From Lanius collurio (Eukaryota > Chordata > Aves > Passeriformes > Laniidae), in contig JACBWW010000022.1 in NCBI GenBank assembly GCA_020086605.1, positions 6,015,358 through 6,079,357 on the forward strand: a DNA stretch of 64,000 bases, read 5' to 3'. This document shows, piece after piece, positions 50,690-62,900 of the stretch. The position numbers and the translations under genes were made by a program. Positions within the stretch are counted from its first letter, which is position 1. The number at the start of each line of letters is the position of its first letter. Below the pieces are notes generated by a model that saw only the letters and a program-made list of their open reading frames with translations, searched no databases and had not been told where the DNA came from.

Positions 50690-52769
50690 AGTGTCCCAGT
50701 AACTCATTTTGTGCTGTGGCTTTTCACCAGGCGTGCAGGCCTTTTGATGACACATGTCTAGGAAACTGAGAAGCAGCAAGAGTGAAAAAGCTGACATATG
50801 TATTTACCATTTTGTGATTTTTTTTTTTTCTTTTCATTTGGGTTTTTTTCCTTGAAAGATTCAAAGAGTGCTACTAAGCTCATCAGCACACAGAGCCTGT
50901 AGCAAAAGATTTACTCATCTGGTGCCTGCAATACCCTCCCTGTGCTTCAGCTACTGGGGACTGGCAGCAGGGAGCACCTTCACAGGTCTAACACCAACTG
51001 TTCAATGACACCCAAAGTGATGTGCTTCTTAGAAGCCTCTTCTGCCATAAACTCTACAAAGCAGCATGTTCCAACAAAACAATAACACAGAAGGACATTT
51101 CATAAGCACAGAAAGTGTCACATCTTTTTGTGTAACAATTTCATAGGCATTTCCAAGCCAATCTCCAAGGTAATGACAGAGGTAGGAATTCAGGCCATTT
51201 TCCTGAGACAGCTTAAGGAGCCATCCTGTGCCTTTTCCTTCTTTTTCTCCTTTCTTTTTTCATAATTTTCTTTCTTTTTGCCAAAATCCTGGACTTGACC
51301 ATGAATGATGAATTCCAAATAATGACAGAATATTACCTTGAATGACTATCACTGTCTTCAATGGAAAAGACTACAGGGAAGTATATTTATAAATATATGA
51401 TATTTTAATTTACCTAGATATTAAACACCTATCTTAAGACACTGGAGCTGGTGCTGGATGGGGGCACAAAGGCAGAAGTGTGTGCTATGAGTGTGGTCAG
51501 CTCAGTCACTTCTGGGAGTCAAACTACAGGGAGTGGATCCGTACCCATCTGCAAAAATCAAGTTAGTAACTTCTTAAACCCTGCTAAAATGGTAATTGTT
51601 AGGGGTCATCTACTTTCAAAGCATCCTCCAGGACAGTCCTTCCTGGGACCCAGGTGGAAAGAATCGCTCTGGGCAGTTCAGGCCTCATCCCCTGCTCTTG
51701 GGTCTTGATGGAATTACTCAGATTTATTCAGTAATTTGGCCAGTTAACAGCAGTTCACAATACAGTTTGCACATACTTCTTCACAGTGATATATGCAGTG
51801 TCACTCATGGGACAAAAATGTCCTCGTGCAGATTTGGACCCCAGACAAGTGTTTTTCTCTTTTGTTTCCTGAAGTTTGTTTAAATCTTTTAGGCCAATGC
51901 TTGAATGATCCCTAATGAAAGCTAATTTACCATCTATCTCCTTTCCAAATGCATGTTGATTTTGGACTGCATGGCACATCAGTTATAATGTGACTAAGCC
52001 CACCTAAATTATTCTTTTACTTTACTCTGCATATTATCTGTAGGTGTTTCTCTGCCAGGCTAACACTGAAATTGTGGCAAGTACCCTTCACTTTAAAGCT
52101 CTTCTGGCTTTTACCAGGAAAAATTAATGTTATTATTAAGCTGTTGAATCCTAATGCAATTAATCTTAAAAACAGGCAGCTGCAAACAGTTAGTGCATAA
52201 GGATGAGGAGCAAAGCTTGCTCCACTGCACTTGCAGGAACCTACCACCAACTAATGGCACTGCAATAGGGTTTGCTTGGGTCTGTAAAACAATCTAGGCT
52301 TTCAGGACATAAAAGTAAAATAAAGTTGGATTAAGAGTATAAGAGGCGCTAAAATAACATTTCCAGAAAGCAAGAAAGACAGTTAAAACAGAATGCACTC
52401 ATTATACAGAGGTAAATACAGAATTTTGAGAATACCTTCTATTATGCCTGTGAATATTCTCAGGAGGATAAGGAGGCTTTCTATCACAGATAATTAAATG
52501 CAGGCTCTTTACTATTATATCTGTTGTATTCAAGAGAGCAGTAGGTTATAGGGCAATAGACTGAAATTAGATTTTAGCAGAACATGTGTCCTGACCTTTC
52601 TTTAAAGCAGATCTATTTACTTTATAATGCAGTTCATCTTGTAGGAACTGATGTACTCATAGCCAGTGTAAAGGTTAAGACATATGCGACTCTTAAACCT
52701 TCTTGCTTCTAAGTCTGACATAATTCTCTTTGCTTATATTGTGCAAAGAGATATTTTAAATAGCCAGTG
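50690..52769. other. Mixed noncoding stretch up to the assembly gap
   Basis: T and pyrimidine runs lie at 50817-50850 and 51235-51280. Frames are 95 codons or shorter, with no recognisable protein. Confidence 0.6.
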
Positions 52770-52779
52770 NNNNNNNNNN
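52770..52779. other. Assembly gap (10 N)
   Basis: Ten unknown bases between 'tagccagtg' and 'tggattatcc'. A 10-N run is a typical placeholder, so the true length is not known. Confidence 0.98.
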
Positions 52780-55700
52780 TGGATTATCCCAAGTCAGTTT
52801 TTATTACTGTGTGCAGAGACACACAGAGCTGTAGCACAGGGCTCCCCACAGTTAGCAAACAGCAGCATCGTGTCCCACACTTGCAAGCACTGCACCAGCA
52901 GCAACAGCCCTGGGAGTCTCCTGCACAACCTGCCCCTCCCAGCAAAGATTTGGATCACTACTAAAGCCTTAATACAGAAAATTTTCCTTCTAGAAAATGC
53001 AAGCACCTATAGCACTTGAGATAATGTAACTGGTTGGTATCGAGTCATACATGTAGGCACACAGAAAAAAGGAAGGGCCAGGGAAGGGTGTTTGGCAGTT
53101 ATATTTGCTCACTGCACATTTTTTGTAACCAGGGGAGGTAAAAGATTACCTTAAAGCATAAGGCAAGGTAGGAGTTGCATTCCTGCCTGCTCAGCTCAAT
53201 GGGCAACTGGGCTCTCAGCAGTAGCTCCAGCCTTCTGATAGTCCCATCTTTGTCTCACTTCCCTCTCTTTTATGGCTACTCAAGTGAAGAAGTGTGCCTT
53301 GCTAAAGGCCTTCAGGAAAGAGGAAAACAATTACAGGTTCCTATGTGAGATGCAGAGTTCAGAGAAAGCCCTTAAATATTTTGATGGAGCAGTGCCTTTT
53401 ACCAGCAACACCACCAGGAAAAAAGTTTCTGATGGCTAATAAATACAGCTGCAGCCTTACCACTATCACACCTGCTGTAGAAATGGAAGTTGCAACTGTT
53501 AATGTTTCTCTTGAACCACGAAGCACTGAAGGGGCCCCCACAGCAGCACTGTGGGGTTTCCCTGCAATTTACTCTCTGAGTACCTAGAGACACCAAGGCT
53601 CCTGGCATGACCCTAAACTCTGCCCCTGCCACAAGCAACAGGAGGCAAAACAGCAGAGAAACTCCTTCTCCTTTCCCTCAGAACAAAGCATTGCTGTGAG
53701 AGGGATGATCTGTCCTGGAGTGAAAAAACAGCTCTGAGAGGAGCCAGCCTGTGTGATGGTTGCTGTACGAGTCCACTTGCAGGAGTGAGAAGTAGCTGTA
53801 ACAGCACATATGGCACACTGTGGCCTCTGCTTCCCCACACTGCCTCAGAGGCAGCCCGGAGATTTTCCTTGGGAGCACTGTGGAGCACAGACTGGCTGGG
53901 TGGAAATTCTCACAGCCCCTGGCATGGGCAACTCCTTTCCCTCCTCTCCCCCTTTCTCTCCTGACTTTTCCCTTAAGTTCCTAAACTCACCCATTCTCCT
54001 TCCTCAGAACAACACACACAAGGGCTGCATTTCACACTGGGGGAAAAGGGAAACACTGAATCATGAAAAACAGTAATTAATGCTGAAATGGCATATGTGG
54101 TGTTGTTTTTGAATATATTGCATAAGATTAGTGTTTTCTATAGATTTTTTTTTCCAGTAAAAGACTAGGCTTTCTCTTAAAGCTAAAATAAAAAGCAAAC
54201 TCTGAAACAGCACCAAGCTTGCTAATCATCCTCAGTAACTCAATTTCAAGTTCCACAAAAATTTACTTATTCTGGTGAGCTCTAAATCTGTTAAGTAATT
54301 ACCACTGGTGTAAGGGATATCTTGCACTGATTTTAATGTAAGCAAAATGGCTTCTGCAGTGTTCTAAGAGGAAAAGTAGATATATTATGGAAGAGCCCTT
54401 ACATAATAACCTTTTTGTAAAGCTTGGATGGCAAGATGATTCTGTAAGACACTGAAGTCACATGTCATTAATCAGAAATGACAGTCTTTATTCATGTATA
54501 TTTGACTGAAACTGCATAATTTTCGCCTCCAATAGCCCTGAATAAATGACCTTAAGTGTAGCACTCTTTCAAATTGACAGTGATTGATGATGAACCAAAA
54601 AATTATGATCACTGAAGAAGTAAACACAAAAAATAGACAAACCCTTTAGTATCACAAAGATTTCTTGTTTGCACTTTTCCGATTCTTTCCCTCATTTTTA
54701 TCTCTACAACCTTTCTCATAATGCTTTAATCATTTCATACTGCTGCATTTGTTACATTTTGCCTGCAGTGCCCCCACACTAAACCCTGAGCTTGCTGAAA
54801 GATTCATTCAGATAAATGGAATTGATTTCATATTTTCCCATTCACAAAAAAGAGTCTTTAAAGTTAGAAACTCTTTATGCAGAAAGAAACTAAAGAAACT
54901 GATTACTCCTAGGCAGCATTTATCTCTTGACAAAACTACAGAGCACTTACTCACGTGAGCAGCATTCCTTACACAATGAGTGGTTAACCAGCCCCACCAG
55001 AGCTGCTGCAGCAGCAGCCCTTTAGCTTCCAACTCCCTTTTACAAACACAAACCACCTGACTGACCATGGGATAAATAATGTAAACAATGTTCTCTCAGT
55101 AATTAAAACCCCACCCTATTGATCCTTTTACAAACCACTATGTGCTCACACTAATTTATGAAACAGTAAAGAGAAACCAGAACCTAATTAAATTCATTGT
55201 GCATAAACGAGTCCTGTATGTAGCACTATCCACTGCTGGAATTAATTACTGACCCCACCTCAGACCCAGCACTGTGCCTCGGCACCAGCTGATGCTCCCC
55301 ACATGGAGAGGACACAGGGCTGAGCCTGGAATTAAATGCAGTTTTTATACCTTCCCCAAAGGGTCTGCTTGTATCAGAGCCTGAGTTTATGGCCTGACAT
55401 CTGTACTGGGGACAGTGTGAACAAGAACACTGTGGCAGAGGGAGTTCACCCATTTGCTGATAGGACTGGGCTGTCTCTCTGTGACCCACCAGGCTGGGAC
55501 CAGCTGGGAGATGGGAGAAGGGCAAGTGCTGCCCTGCACCTATTCCCTCTGCCTCCGAAATCAGTCATTCAGCAAGACATGGTTTCTGATTTCAGATGGG
55601 CTTTAGGTGGTTTAGTCTACAAAACACATTTCATAGAACAAGCAGAGCAACTGAGCAAGAGGAAAGGCAGTGGCTTGCAAAATGTAAAAACATTCGGATG

Positions 55701-57575
55701 CATCTTGTAATTCATCTCCTTACAAAAAGCTTTAACATCTAAAGATTAAATTAGAAATAGACATGGCCCTGCATTTTTCCCTCAGATCAAACATTGGCAA
55801 AGTAGGAGCATCACCCAGAAATCACCACAGCCCTGCTATCTGTCACTGGAGCTGGTGGTTGAGCTGATCCATCATTTACTGTCTGATTCCCCTCACAGTC
55901 CGCAGGGCTGAGTGTGTGGCAGTAGTTTGTCGTCCTGGCAACTGAAATACAGTTCTAGATGCTGCTTTTATCTGGTGCTGTACAACAACACCAATCCCTT
56001 CTGTCTGTCGGGCTTAAATGAAAAGTTTGGGGGGGCTTTGTTTAGTTTTCTGGGGTTTTCTCAAGTGAAAAAACTCTTAGCTTTGCTAAGAGCTGACAGT
56101 TGTTGTGAAGGCAAAGATGAACTTTAAAATTTTCAACTGGTATTAATTCACTGTATTCCAAAGCTTTGAACTGATTTTGGGAGATTAAAATTCTGCAACA
56201 TTTCATTAAGAGCACACTGATGCACGTGCTGTTAGACTATATAAAATGAAAGGCTTTTATTAACACTTTTCCCTATCATGAGAGTGACTTTCATATTGGA
56301 TTAATAAGACTAATATTGCCACTGCATTATCACTTTATGAAAATTTGCTAATGAGATTTGAAACTGCTTAATGAAAATATCCCAGTTCTTGCAAACACCT
56401 ATCCTGCTGACCACCTGCTGGAAGCTGAAATGCAGGGCCACTGCAGAAGCAGGGAGCAAGTACCTGGTGCCAGGAGAGGCAAACTTTGATATTCTCACAT
56501 GCTGCAGCGTGTAATAACATTCCACATCAAGATCCCCTGAGTTCCACCATGTCGGCCTCGCTTAGGGCTTCAGCAGTGTGACAGAAGGTGACGGGGTGTA
56601 TTCCAAAGCAATAAGCTCTGAGGAGCCTGTTGCCTCATTAAAGCTCTTGTGCACCAAGGCTGGGCATGCTGTGATCAGCACTCCCAGTCTGCTGAGCCCT
56701 CCCCTCACTTCAGCCCCACACCTCTCTCCAAATTGGAGTGGCCAGACCATGTTGCCACCACATGTCCCCAGCAGCCATGGGCAGGGGGAGGCACTGGAGT
56801 ACGTGGGGAGATGCCCTGCTGACAGGTCCCATATTTTAAAATAAAAATTAAAACAAAAAACCCAACTCAAAACCTACAGCACCAGAAGTTTCCCTGCAGT
56901 TTGCTTTGAACAGCTTCCACTTTGGGATCTGTTTTCAGCTTTAAGCTTAGCTTGTCCCACTTTGCTATTCCTTGCCCAGAGAAGGCATAACAATGGCTTG
57001 GGCACTTGCAGATGTAGCTGCGCTTCTGCTTTTGCAAGAGGGAGGATTGTGGAGGTATTTAAGAGTGCTCAGGAGCACCTTGGGACTAGAAGAACCATCC
57101 AGATAGATATAGAGCTCTGGTCCACAGATTTGCAACACATCCATTAAAAGGAAGCACTTCTCACAGTAATTGCTGAAGGCCGTCTGACTCCTCTGGAAAG
57201 CAACAAAGCTCGATTTTCCCCCTCATTTCCAGCTGTCAAAATTTTCTATACTGGGCCATAAAGACAATGAGAAGGAAAGCAGGAAAAGTCTTGGTCATAA
57301 TGCTGCAGGCCCTGGCACATTTCTCAGCCATGGAATTATGCAACAGAGGAATCTGTCCCCGTGTGCCTGCTTTTCTCCTGCCATGTGTCATGGCTTGGAC
57401 CGCTGGATCCAGTGCCCAGTGAAACAAGGAGAGCCCTCACTGTAGGAGGCATTGGGGCTGCCATTAGCAGGGTGAAGAGCTCTGTGCAGGGAGCAGTGCT
57501 GTGCTCCCGGAAGCGCTGAATGCCCATGTTTATCCAGCAGGAATCTGGAGCATCTGAATTATCTTCTGGTTTTTA
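52780..57575. other. GC-richer patchwork, no gene seen
   Basis: Several GC-richer patches (53180-54050, 55230-55600, 56400-57000, 57300-57550) alternate with AT-rich DNA. Frames reach 124 codons (55336-55710, plus), and there are overlapping pairs on both strands at 53345-53888 and 56562-56870. None shows a family motif, and in each patch both strands are open, which argues against coding. No CpG island or promoter-like element is convincing. Confidence 0.55.
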
Positions 57576-57580
57576 AGTAG

Positions 57581-57598
57581 TTTATTTATTTATTTATT
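57581..57598. repeat. TTTA microsatellite
   Basis: About four and a half uninterrupted TTTA units. Confidence 0.9.
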
Positions 57599-57889
57599 AC
57601 TGTCTTTTCATCCAAGTGTAAAGCTTACAAGAAAGAGCCACTATGCAGTTTGAAAACAGATTAGTGAGCAGATGTTCATCTAATCCAAGCACCCACCAGG
57701 AATTTTTGTTTATTATTGGATTACATTCAAGCCACAAGAAAGATAAAGCTGCTACTAGAACGTGCATGTATGTTGTATGATGTATCAGGGACATCCTACT
57801 GCAGGTTTTAATGCAGAAAACCCAGTTTTAAAGGCACAACCTCAATAACTCTGATAGGCAACCATAGGCCAAGTAGTTTTACATTCAAG

Positions 57890-57917
57890 TCTCCGCTTGG
57901 ATTCTCTCCAGCGGAGA
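57890..57917. repeat. Short inverted repeat (hairpin)
   Basis: TCTCCGCTtGG at 57890-57900 and CCAGCGGAGA at 57908-57917 are inverted, with one bulged T and a 7-base loop. Each arm has a CpG. The structure is small and no associated gene is evident, so it may be chance. Confidence 0.55.
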
Positions 57918-57919
57918 TT

Positions 57920-58445
57920 CACCAACACCCTCAAAACATCTAATGTCCAGCTGAGAGCCATTAGGACTTGCTTCCAAAATTATAGTCCAGACCATGTTAG
58001 ATTTACTCTTTGGTTTCTTTTCACACCTCCACAGGTTGGTATGATTGGGAAAACTATGCACCTTGATTTGAGCACTGTAACCACCTGTGCCAAGGGCAGG
58101 TGGCTAATTGGTTATGTCATTAACTAGTCAATCCCCAGCACAAAAGGCATAAACAAAGTTATGTGAATCAATGCTAATAAAATACTAAAACAAGGACTCC
58201 CAAATAGTCTACGTGTATTGATCAGACATGGAAAACCACAGAATCAAGCAAAACCCCAGACCCTGAGCCAGTTTCCAGCATGGCAATTGAGGAACTCAGA
58301 GCTCCTCATTCTCTTTCACACAAAGGTTACTGAGGCATCACTCTGGCAACATAAAAATACTTCAAAGGGGATATAAATATTCAATCCTTAAGGTCCATTT
58401 ACATTGCTAGAGGGGTGTAAAATAGCCTTAGGGTAAATGAGAATT
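57920..58445. other. Noncoding stretch, no gene seen
   Basis: One 76-codon frame without features and no recognisable repeat. Confidence 0.6.
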
Positions 58446-58450
58446 AAGAT

Positions 58451-58560
58451 AATAGACTTTAAGGGCAGAAGGGATCCCTTTGATTACTTAGTCTGACCAC
58501 AGAGTTTTACTTAATAATTCATTTGTTGAGTTGATGTCTTCTGGTAGCAGGAGTGCATCT
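58451..58560 (-). mobile_element. Old CR1 LINE 3'-end remnant, reverse orientation
   Basis: On the plus strand the words 'gactttaagggcagaaggga', 'gattacttagtctgacc', 'ttttacttaataattcattt' and 'cttctgg' follow in order. This is the reverse complement of the 3' end of an old CR1 group well known from turtles and crocodilians and also present in birds ('ttttaaggccagaagggacc...gatcatctagtctgacc...aataattcctgcat...cttctg'). The LINE itself therefore runs on the minus strand. A second short match ('cttctgtttgagctagagc', 58681-58699) may belong to a neighbouring piece. It is strongly diverged and noncoding. Confidence 0.6.
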
Positions 58561-58569
58561 CAGTACCCC

Positions 58570-59190
58570 AGGTACTTCCTGCCCAGTGACCCATGAGGAT
58601 ATTTTGCAATGAATATGCCAAGGCTACACAGTGGAGTGCTCTCATCGTATCCAGACATGCCATTTGTAAGAGCTGAGTCCCTTCTGTTTGAGCTAGAGCC
58701 CACCAGGCTGGCAGTACCCAGGCTAATAGTACCACTTGAGCATTTTGGCTGGGGTACAGCAGCAGAAGGAGCATCAGGACAGGCATCCAAGGAAAGTTTA
58801 AGAGAGGAATTCCTTCCTCAACAGCTAAGGCAACTGACTTCACATGTGTGCAGAAGTCACAGCCTAAAACCAGAGACTGTAGTTACATAAATCCCACTGT
58901 GCTGCTGCTGGTCATGGTCATTGGTGCTGAGAAATGCATTGGTGAGACACAGCTTCAGCAAAAAGTGAGACGGTGGGAAGACCAGCACCCAAGGTGGATG
59001 CAACAGTTTCACTCTGAAATGCAAGAGGATGCATTCTCTGACACTGGGGCTCATCTCCCATCCCTCTGGGTAGAGAAGTGTGGGAACTCAGCACTTCTGT
59101 ACAACGAATCATTAGGGTTACATAGAAGCTTTAAAATTCTCTGCAATATGCATCACCTCTTTGGGCATCATGTGGGAACTCACACATCTT
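58570..59190. other. Unassigned GC-moderate stretch between CR1 remnant and minisatellite
   Basis: Open frames of 110 (minus, 58843-58511) and 162 codons (plus, 58848-59336) run through it, but the second ends inside the degenerate tandem repeat and neither has protein features. It may hold more eroded transposon sequence. Confidence 0.4.
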
Positions 59191-59194
59191 CCAA

Positions 59195-59480
59195 TATTTA
59201 CATAATACCTGCTTATCACCTCTTTTGTGTATTTAGCTTACTTATGTATTCCACCAGTTTATGCATAACCTGTACAGTTCACTTACTCATACATAACTCA
59301 CTACTTATACATCTCATTATCTTATACTGCTTGTAATTGTTACTCTACCTATACACTTTATTTTTACCTAACACAGTACATACACATTTTACTTACTTAT
59401 GCTTACTTAACACAGCACTTATACATTTTACCAACTTATCCATAATACATCACATATGCATTTTGCAAATGCTGTGCATG
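59195..59480. repeat. Degenerate minisatellite, about 35-39 bp period
   Basis: The stretch is built from recurring words 'acttactta', 'tatgcata', 'acacagta/gcac' and 'atacatttt'. Clearest copies: 'acag' + 'tacatacacatttt' from 59373, 'acag' + 'cacttatacatttt' from 59412 and 'acat' + 'cacatatgcatttt' from 59447, giving periods of 39 and 35. Copies further left are more diverged. It is very low in G on the plus strand. Confidence 0.65.
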
Positions 59481-59766
59481 ACATTACACATTACTTGATT
59501 GGTCCCTTTACTTTGTCCAAGAGCTCCACAGGCACTTTTCAGACAATAAGATTGGTTCCTAATCCAGTGCAGCACAGTCCTATTTATATATTCCTTTCTA
59601 TCACAGTATTTAGCCTTTCAGCTTCTCCTTTCCCAATTTAGGACAGTTTGTCTTTCAGTCCCTGATGCTCCAGATCCAGGCAAGCAGAGTCAAGATGATG
59701 GCAGCAACAAAACCTATCCAGCAATCAGCAGCCAAGTTAGTCCAGGAAATCCAAACAACAACACAG
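59480..59766. other. Short unassigned stretch
   Basis: No recognised feature. On the minus strand, about 59754-59655 translates to a hydrophobic segment that resembles a membrane helix, but the frame upstream is simple sequence. Confidence 0.4.
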
Positions 59767-59910
59767 AAGAGAAGAAGGGGGAGGAAAGAAGGAAGGAAAG
59801 AAAGAAAAGAAGGAAAGAAAGGGAAAAACAAAAACAAAAAAAACCCAAACAAACAAAAAAAAAAAAACCAAAAAAAACCCACCCAAACCAAACAAAAAAA
59901 AACAAACAGG
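59767..59910. repeat. Polypurine tract followed by A-rich AAAC/ACCC tract
   Basis: From 59767 to about 59825 the plus strand is almost pure purine in GGAA/GAAA units. It then passes into A-rich sequence with scattered C up to 59910. The open frames across it on both strands are products of low complexity. The polypurine part could form a triplex or be unstable. Confidence 0.85.
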
Positions 59911-59929
59911 GAGCAGATATAAGCCTGTC

Positions 59930-62900
59930 CCACCTCTTTATTCTCCTTTCACAGCCCCTTCTGGCTGGGCTGAAAACCCCTCCAGGAGCTGATCTGCTGA
60001 AGCTGAAGGTGAACAGCCAGGTGAAGCTGGTCAGGGTAATTCCAGCCTGGTCTCTCTGTGAGGGCTCCAGTAGGCATAACTACAGATGGTTTGGCTGGGG
60101 CAAACTACCATGATCCAAAACACCTTACAACAGAAAAGTTCACATGCACAGTGCTGGACCAAGCTCTTTGTGCTCTAGATGACCTATTTTTTAAAAAAAT
60201 TGGATTCAACATGCAGGCCCTTGCAAAAAAACAGATGCTGCAAGTGAGCTGAACAATCTTGGGTAATTAAATTGTAATAAAAAATTTGCTTCATTCATTA
60301 ACTATGGTAATTGACCAAAAAGCAATAGGACACCTGCTATTTTCATTATAACTGCCCTGATATAATTCAGAGTGCAATCTCCATGTGGAATAGGTCATTT
60401 AAGTTTAACATGGCTTCTGATTATTGTATTAAACAGTTTATAAATATCCTCACTTTTTATTTCTAATCACTGCTTTCAACAGAGTTTGATCAAAGCTGAA
60501 TTCTCAGCCCAGGATTTATAACAAACAGCAGATTTCACCAGATTTCTAAGAGTATTCTCATCTCCTTTTACCCATTCTTCTAGGACCTACCTAACGTGAA
60601 ATGTAGTCTCTGTAGATCTTTCAAAGATCACTGAGTGTTGCCTCCTACTTTGCTTATTTGTTATTTAAATGTGATAATGTACTGCCTTATTGTTATTTTT
60701 ATTTATTATTTACAATGTGCCAATAGATGGAAGTGTCTCCCCTGCAGAGTACTGTCTGACAAACAGATGTATTGGGGATGCAAAAGAGCACTTCTATTTT
60801 TCCAGGACAGGGTTTTTTTTCACATCCTGCAAAAGAAGGATTTATTGTCTAACTGTATGGATGTCAATGCTGAGCCAATTCTGCAGCCCAGTCAGACAAG
60901 GTTCTTGCTGCAGTAATATATTTACCAAACTAATGAGCATTGTGGCAATTGGTTGCAAGGATCCAACCAAACACATTTCTCACAGTTTTAATTTAAATAC
61001 TAATGGAGTATTAGTAAGTAACAAGAGAAAAAAATAAGATGAATTCATATAAAGTAACCATTTCAGTGGGTTTTTTACTGTAAAAATTACCCCAAAGCTC
61101 CTAAGCCGTATCTTGAGAATTTTAGCTAAGCTGCTTCTTGGCCATGTTTTGTAAGGGCTCTGCTTATTTTCAGTTTCAGCTGTACAACTTGTACAGCACA
61201 TTGAATGATTTAACCAAGCAGATTTAAAGTTCAGTAGACAGTGTTCTTTGTTACATTTTAGTCACATACCAAATTCAATAGACTCTGCTGCAGGCGTACG
61301 TCAAAATACCAGGAAGGCATGAGACATTGTTGAATACGCTGGAGTTTATTGTTTAGAAAAAATTAAACTTGGTCTCTCATTCAATCTTTTTAATTAAATA
61401 GTCATACTCTAAAGCTCAAGGGACAAAGGAAAAAAGAGAATAAAGGCAGTTGTTCTGTAAAACACAACAGATATTTCTTTATATTGAATTGTATTCTTGC
61501 ATTGAACAAGTCAGTATATGTCATCTTTCCTAAAAAATAAATACAAGTATTTTGGGTAAATGTGTTCTGAGCAATGAATTACCATCACTACTACCAGCTA
61601 TTACCTACATAAGATGATTAACAAACAAACAGTTTTCCTTCATGAATAGAGCTTTGTTTGTTTCTGCATAAGAACTGCCATCATATTCTCTGCTGATGAG
61701 TTTTGGAAAACAAGTCTTAGATCTCTCTGTAAAGATCTCACGCAAAAACTGAACAGCCATATGTGATAGCTAGCTAAAAATCAAGTCATTTTCTGCTCCC
61801 TGTCTGCAAATTTGTCCTTAAATATGAACACTGAGCAGCCTGTATGCTAAATCCCAGGCATCAGGCATCAGCATTAAATTGCTTAAGCCTGGAGAACTGC
61901 CAGGATTCTGCCAAGCCTCCCATTTCAAGGAATCCGCTCAAAGGCCACCATTAATAGTCTGACCACAACTCGACCCACTGGATTCAGAGTGGGAACACTT
62001 GAAAGGTGCTCCAAGTGTGGGCAACCACACCACAGAGAGCCAGCAGCCTTTAACTCTGCCGCCCCTGCAACGCTGGAAGGGTGTTCATTCTGCAGGGGTC
62101 AGGGTGGGAAGCAGGCTGCTTGCCAGCACAGCTATGGCTTCACTTTGCCAAACCATCAAAGCAAGATTTTAATTTCAGACCATCCATGGAGTATGGTCCT
62201 TTCCACTCCATGCCATGTTTGCCCAGACAGTAATGCATGTCACCAAACAACATTAAAAACAGCGATGGTTTTGGCTTGCTCTCTGCCTTTGAGTGTATGA
62301 TAGTCAAAATAACAACAGAAATTATAGATCTGTTTTATCCTAGTTAATGCTAAATTGTGTGACAGAAGTGCTTAATTCCTGCAAATGTAATGAGAATGGG
62401 AAGTGGTACAAATTCTAAGCTATTGAATTACAGTCTTTAAATTGTAATCCTGTTTTCTTCTTTGCAGACCCAATTCACAGTAACTTGCAGCAAATCAATC
62501 AGTAACCCTTCTTAATATTCATATTCTCAATTATCTATTTAATTTGGGTAGAGATAGTTCATTATTTCTCTTTACTCCAAATATTTTCAAATACAAAGTG
62601 AATTTTTACAAGGTTATAACTAAAATATGCACTATTTTCTTAGACCAAACTGCCAAGTCAGTAAAGTCACCCTATGAGTGGTGATCAAACAGCAGCCATG
62701 AACCTACAGGCAGAAGCCTCCATCTGTTCCCACTGAAACTGAGAGTTCCTTGGCTAGTTTGGCAGAGCAGGGTTAGGGCAATGATGAATGTACTCTTCTT
62801 AGTAGTATTTGAACAATAAAATAAGGAAATACTTCTAATGCACCTACACTTTGATAAGGAAAAAATTAGTAGTTACTGCTCAGTGCTTGGCATCTAGGCT

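Noticed and set aside
55226..55710. 124- and 99-codon frames on opposite strands
   Set aside because: Openness on both strands in a GC-richer patch indicates composition, not coding.
58848..59336. 162-codon plus-strand frame
   Set aside because: Its second half is translated from the degenerate minisatellite, and the first half shows no motif.
59655..59933. Minus-strand frame with a membrane-like hydrophobic segment next to a Phe-rich stretch
   Set aside because: The Phe-rich part is translated poly-purine/A-rich simple sequence, and the short hydrophobic part alone does not support a gene or a viral remnant.
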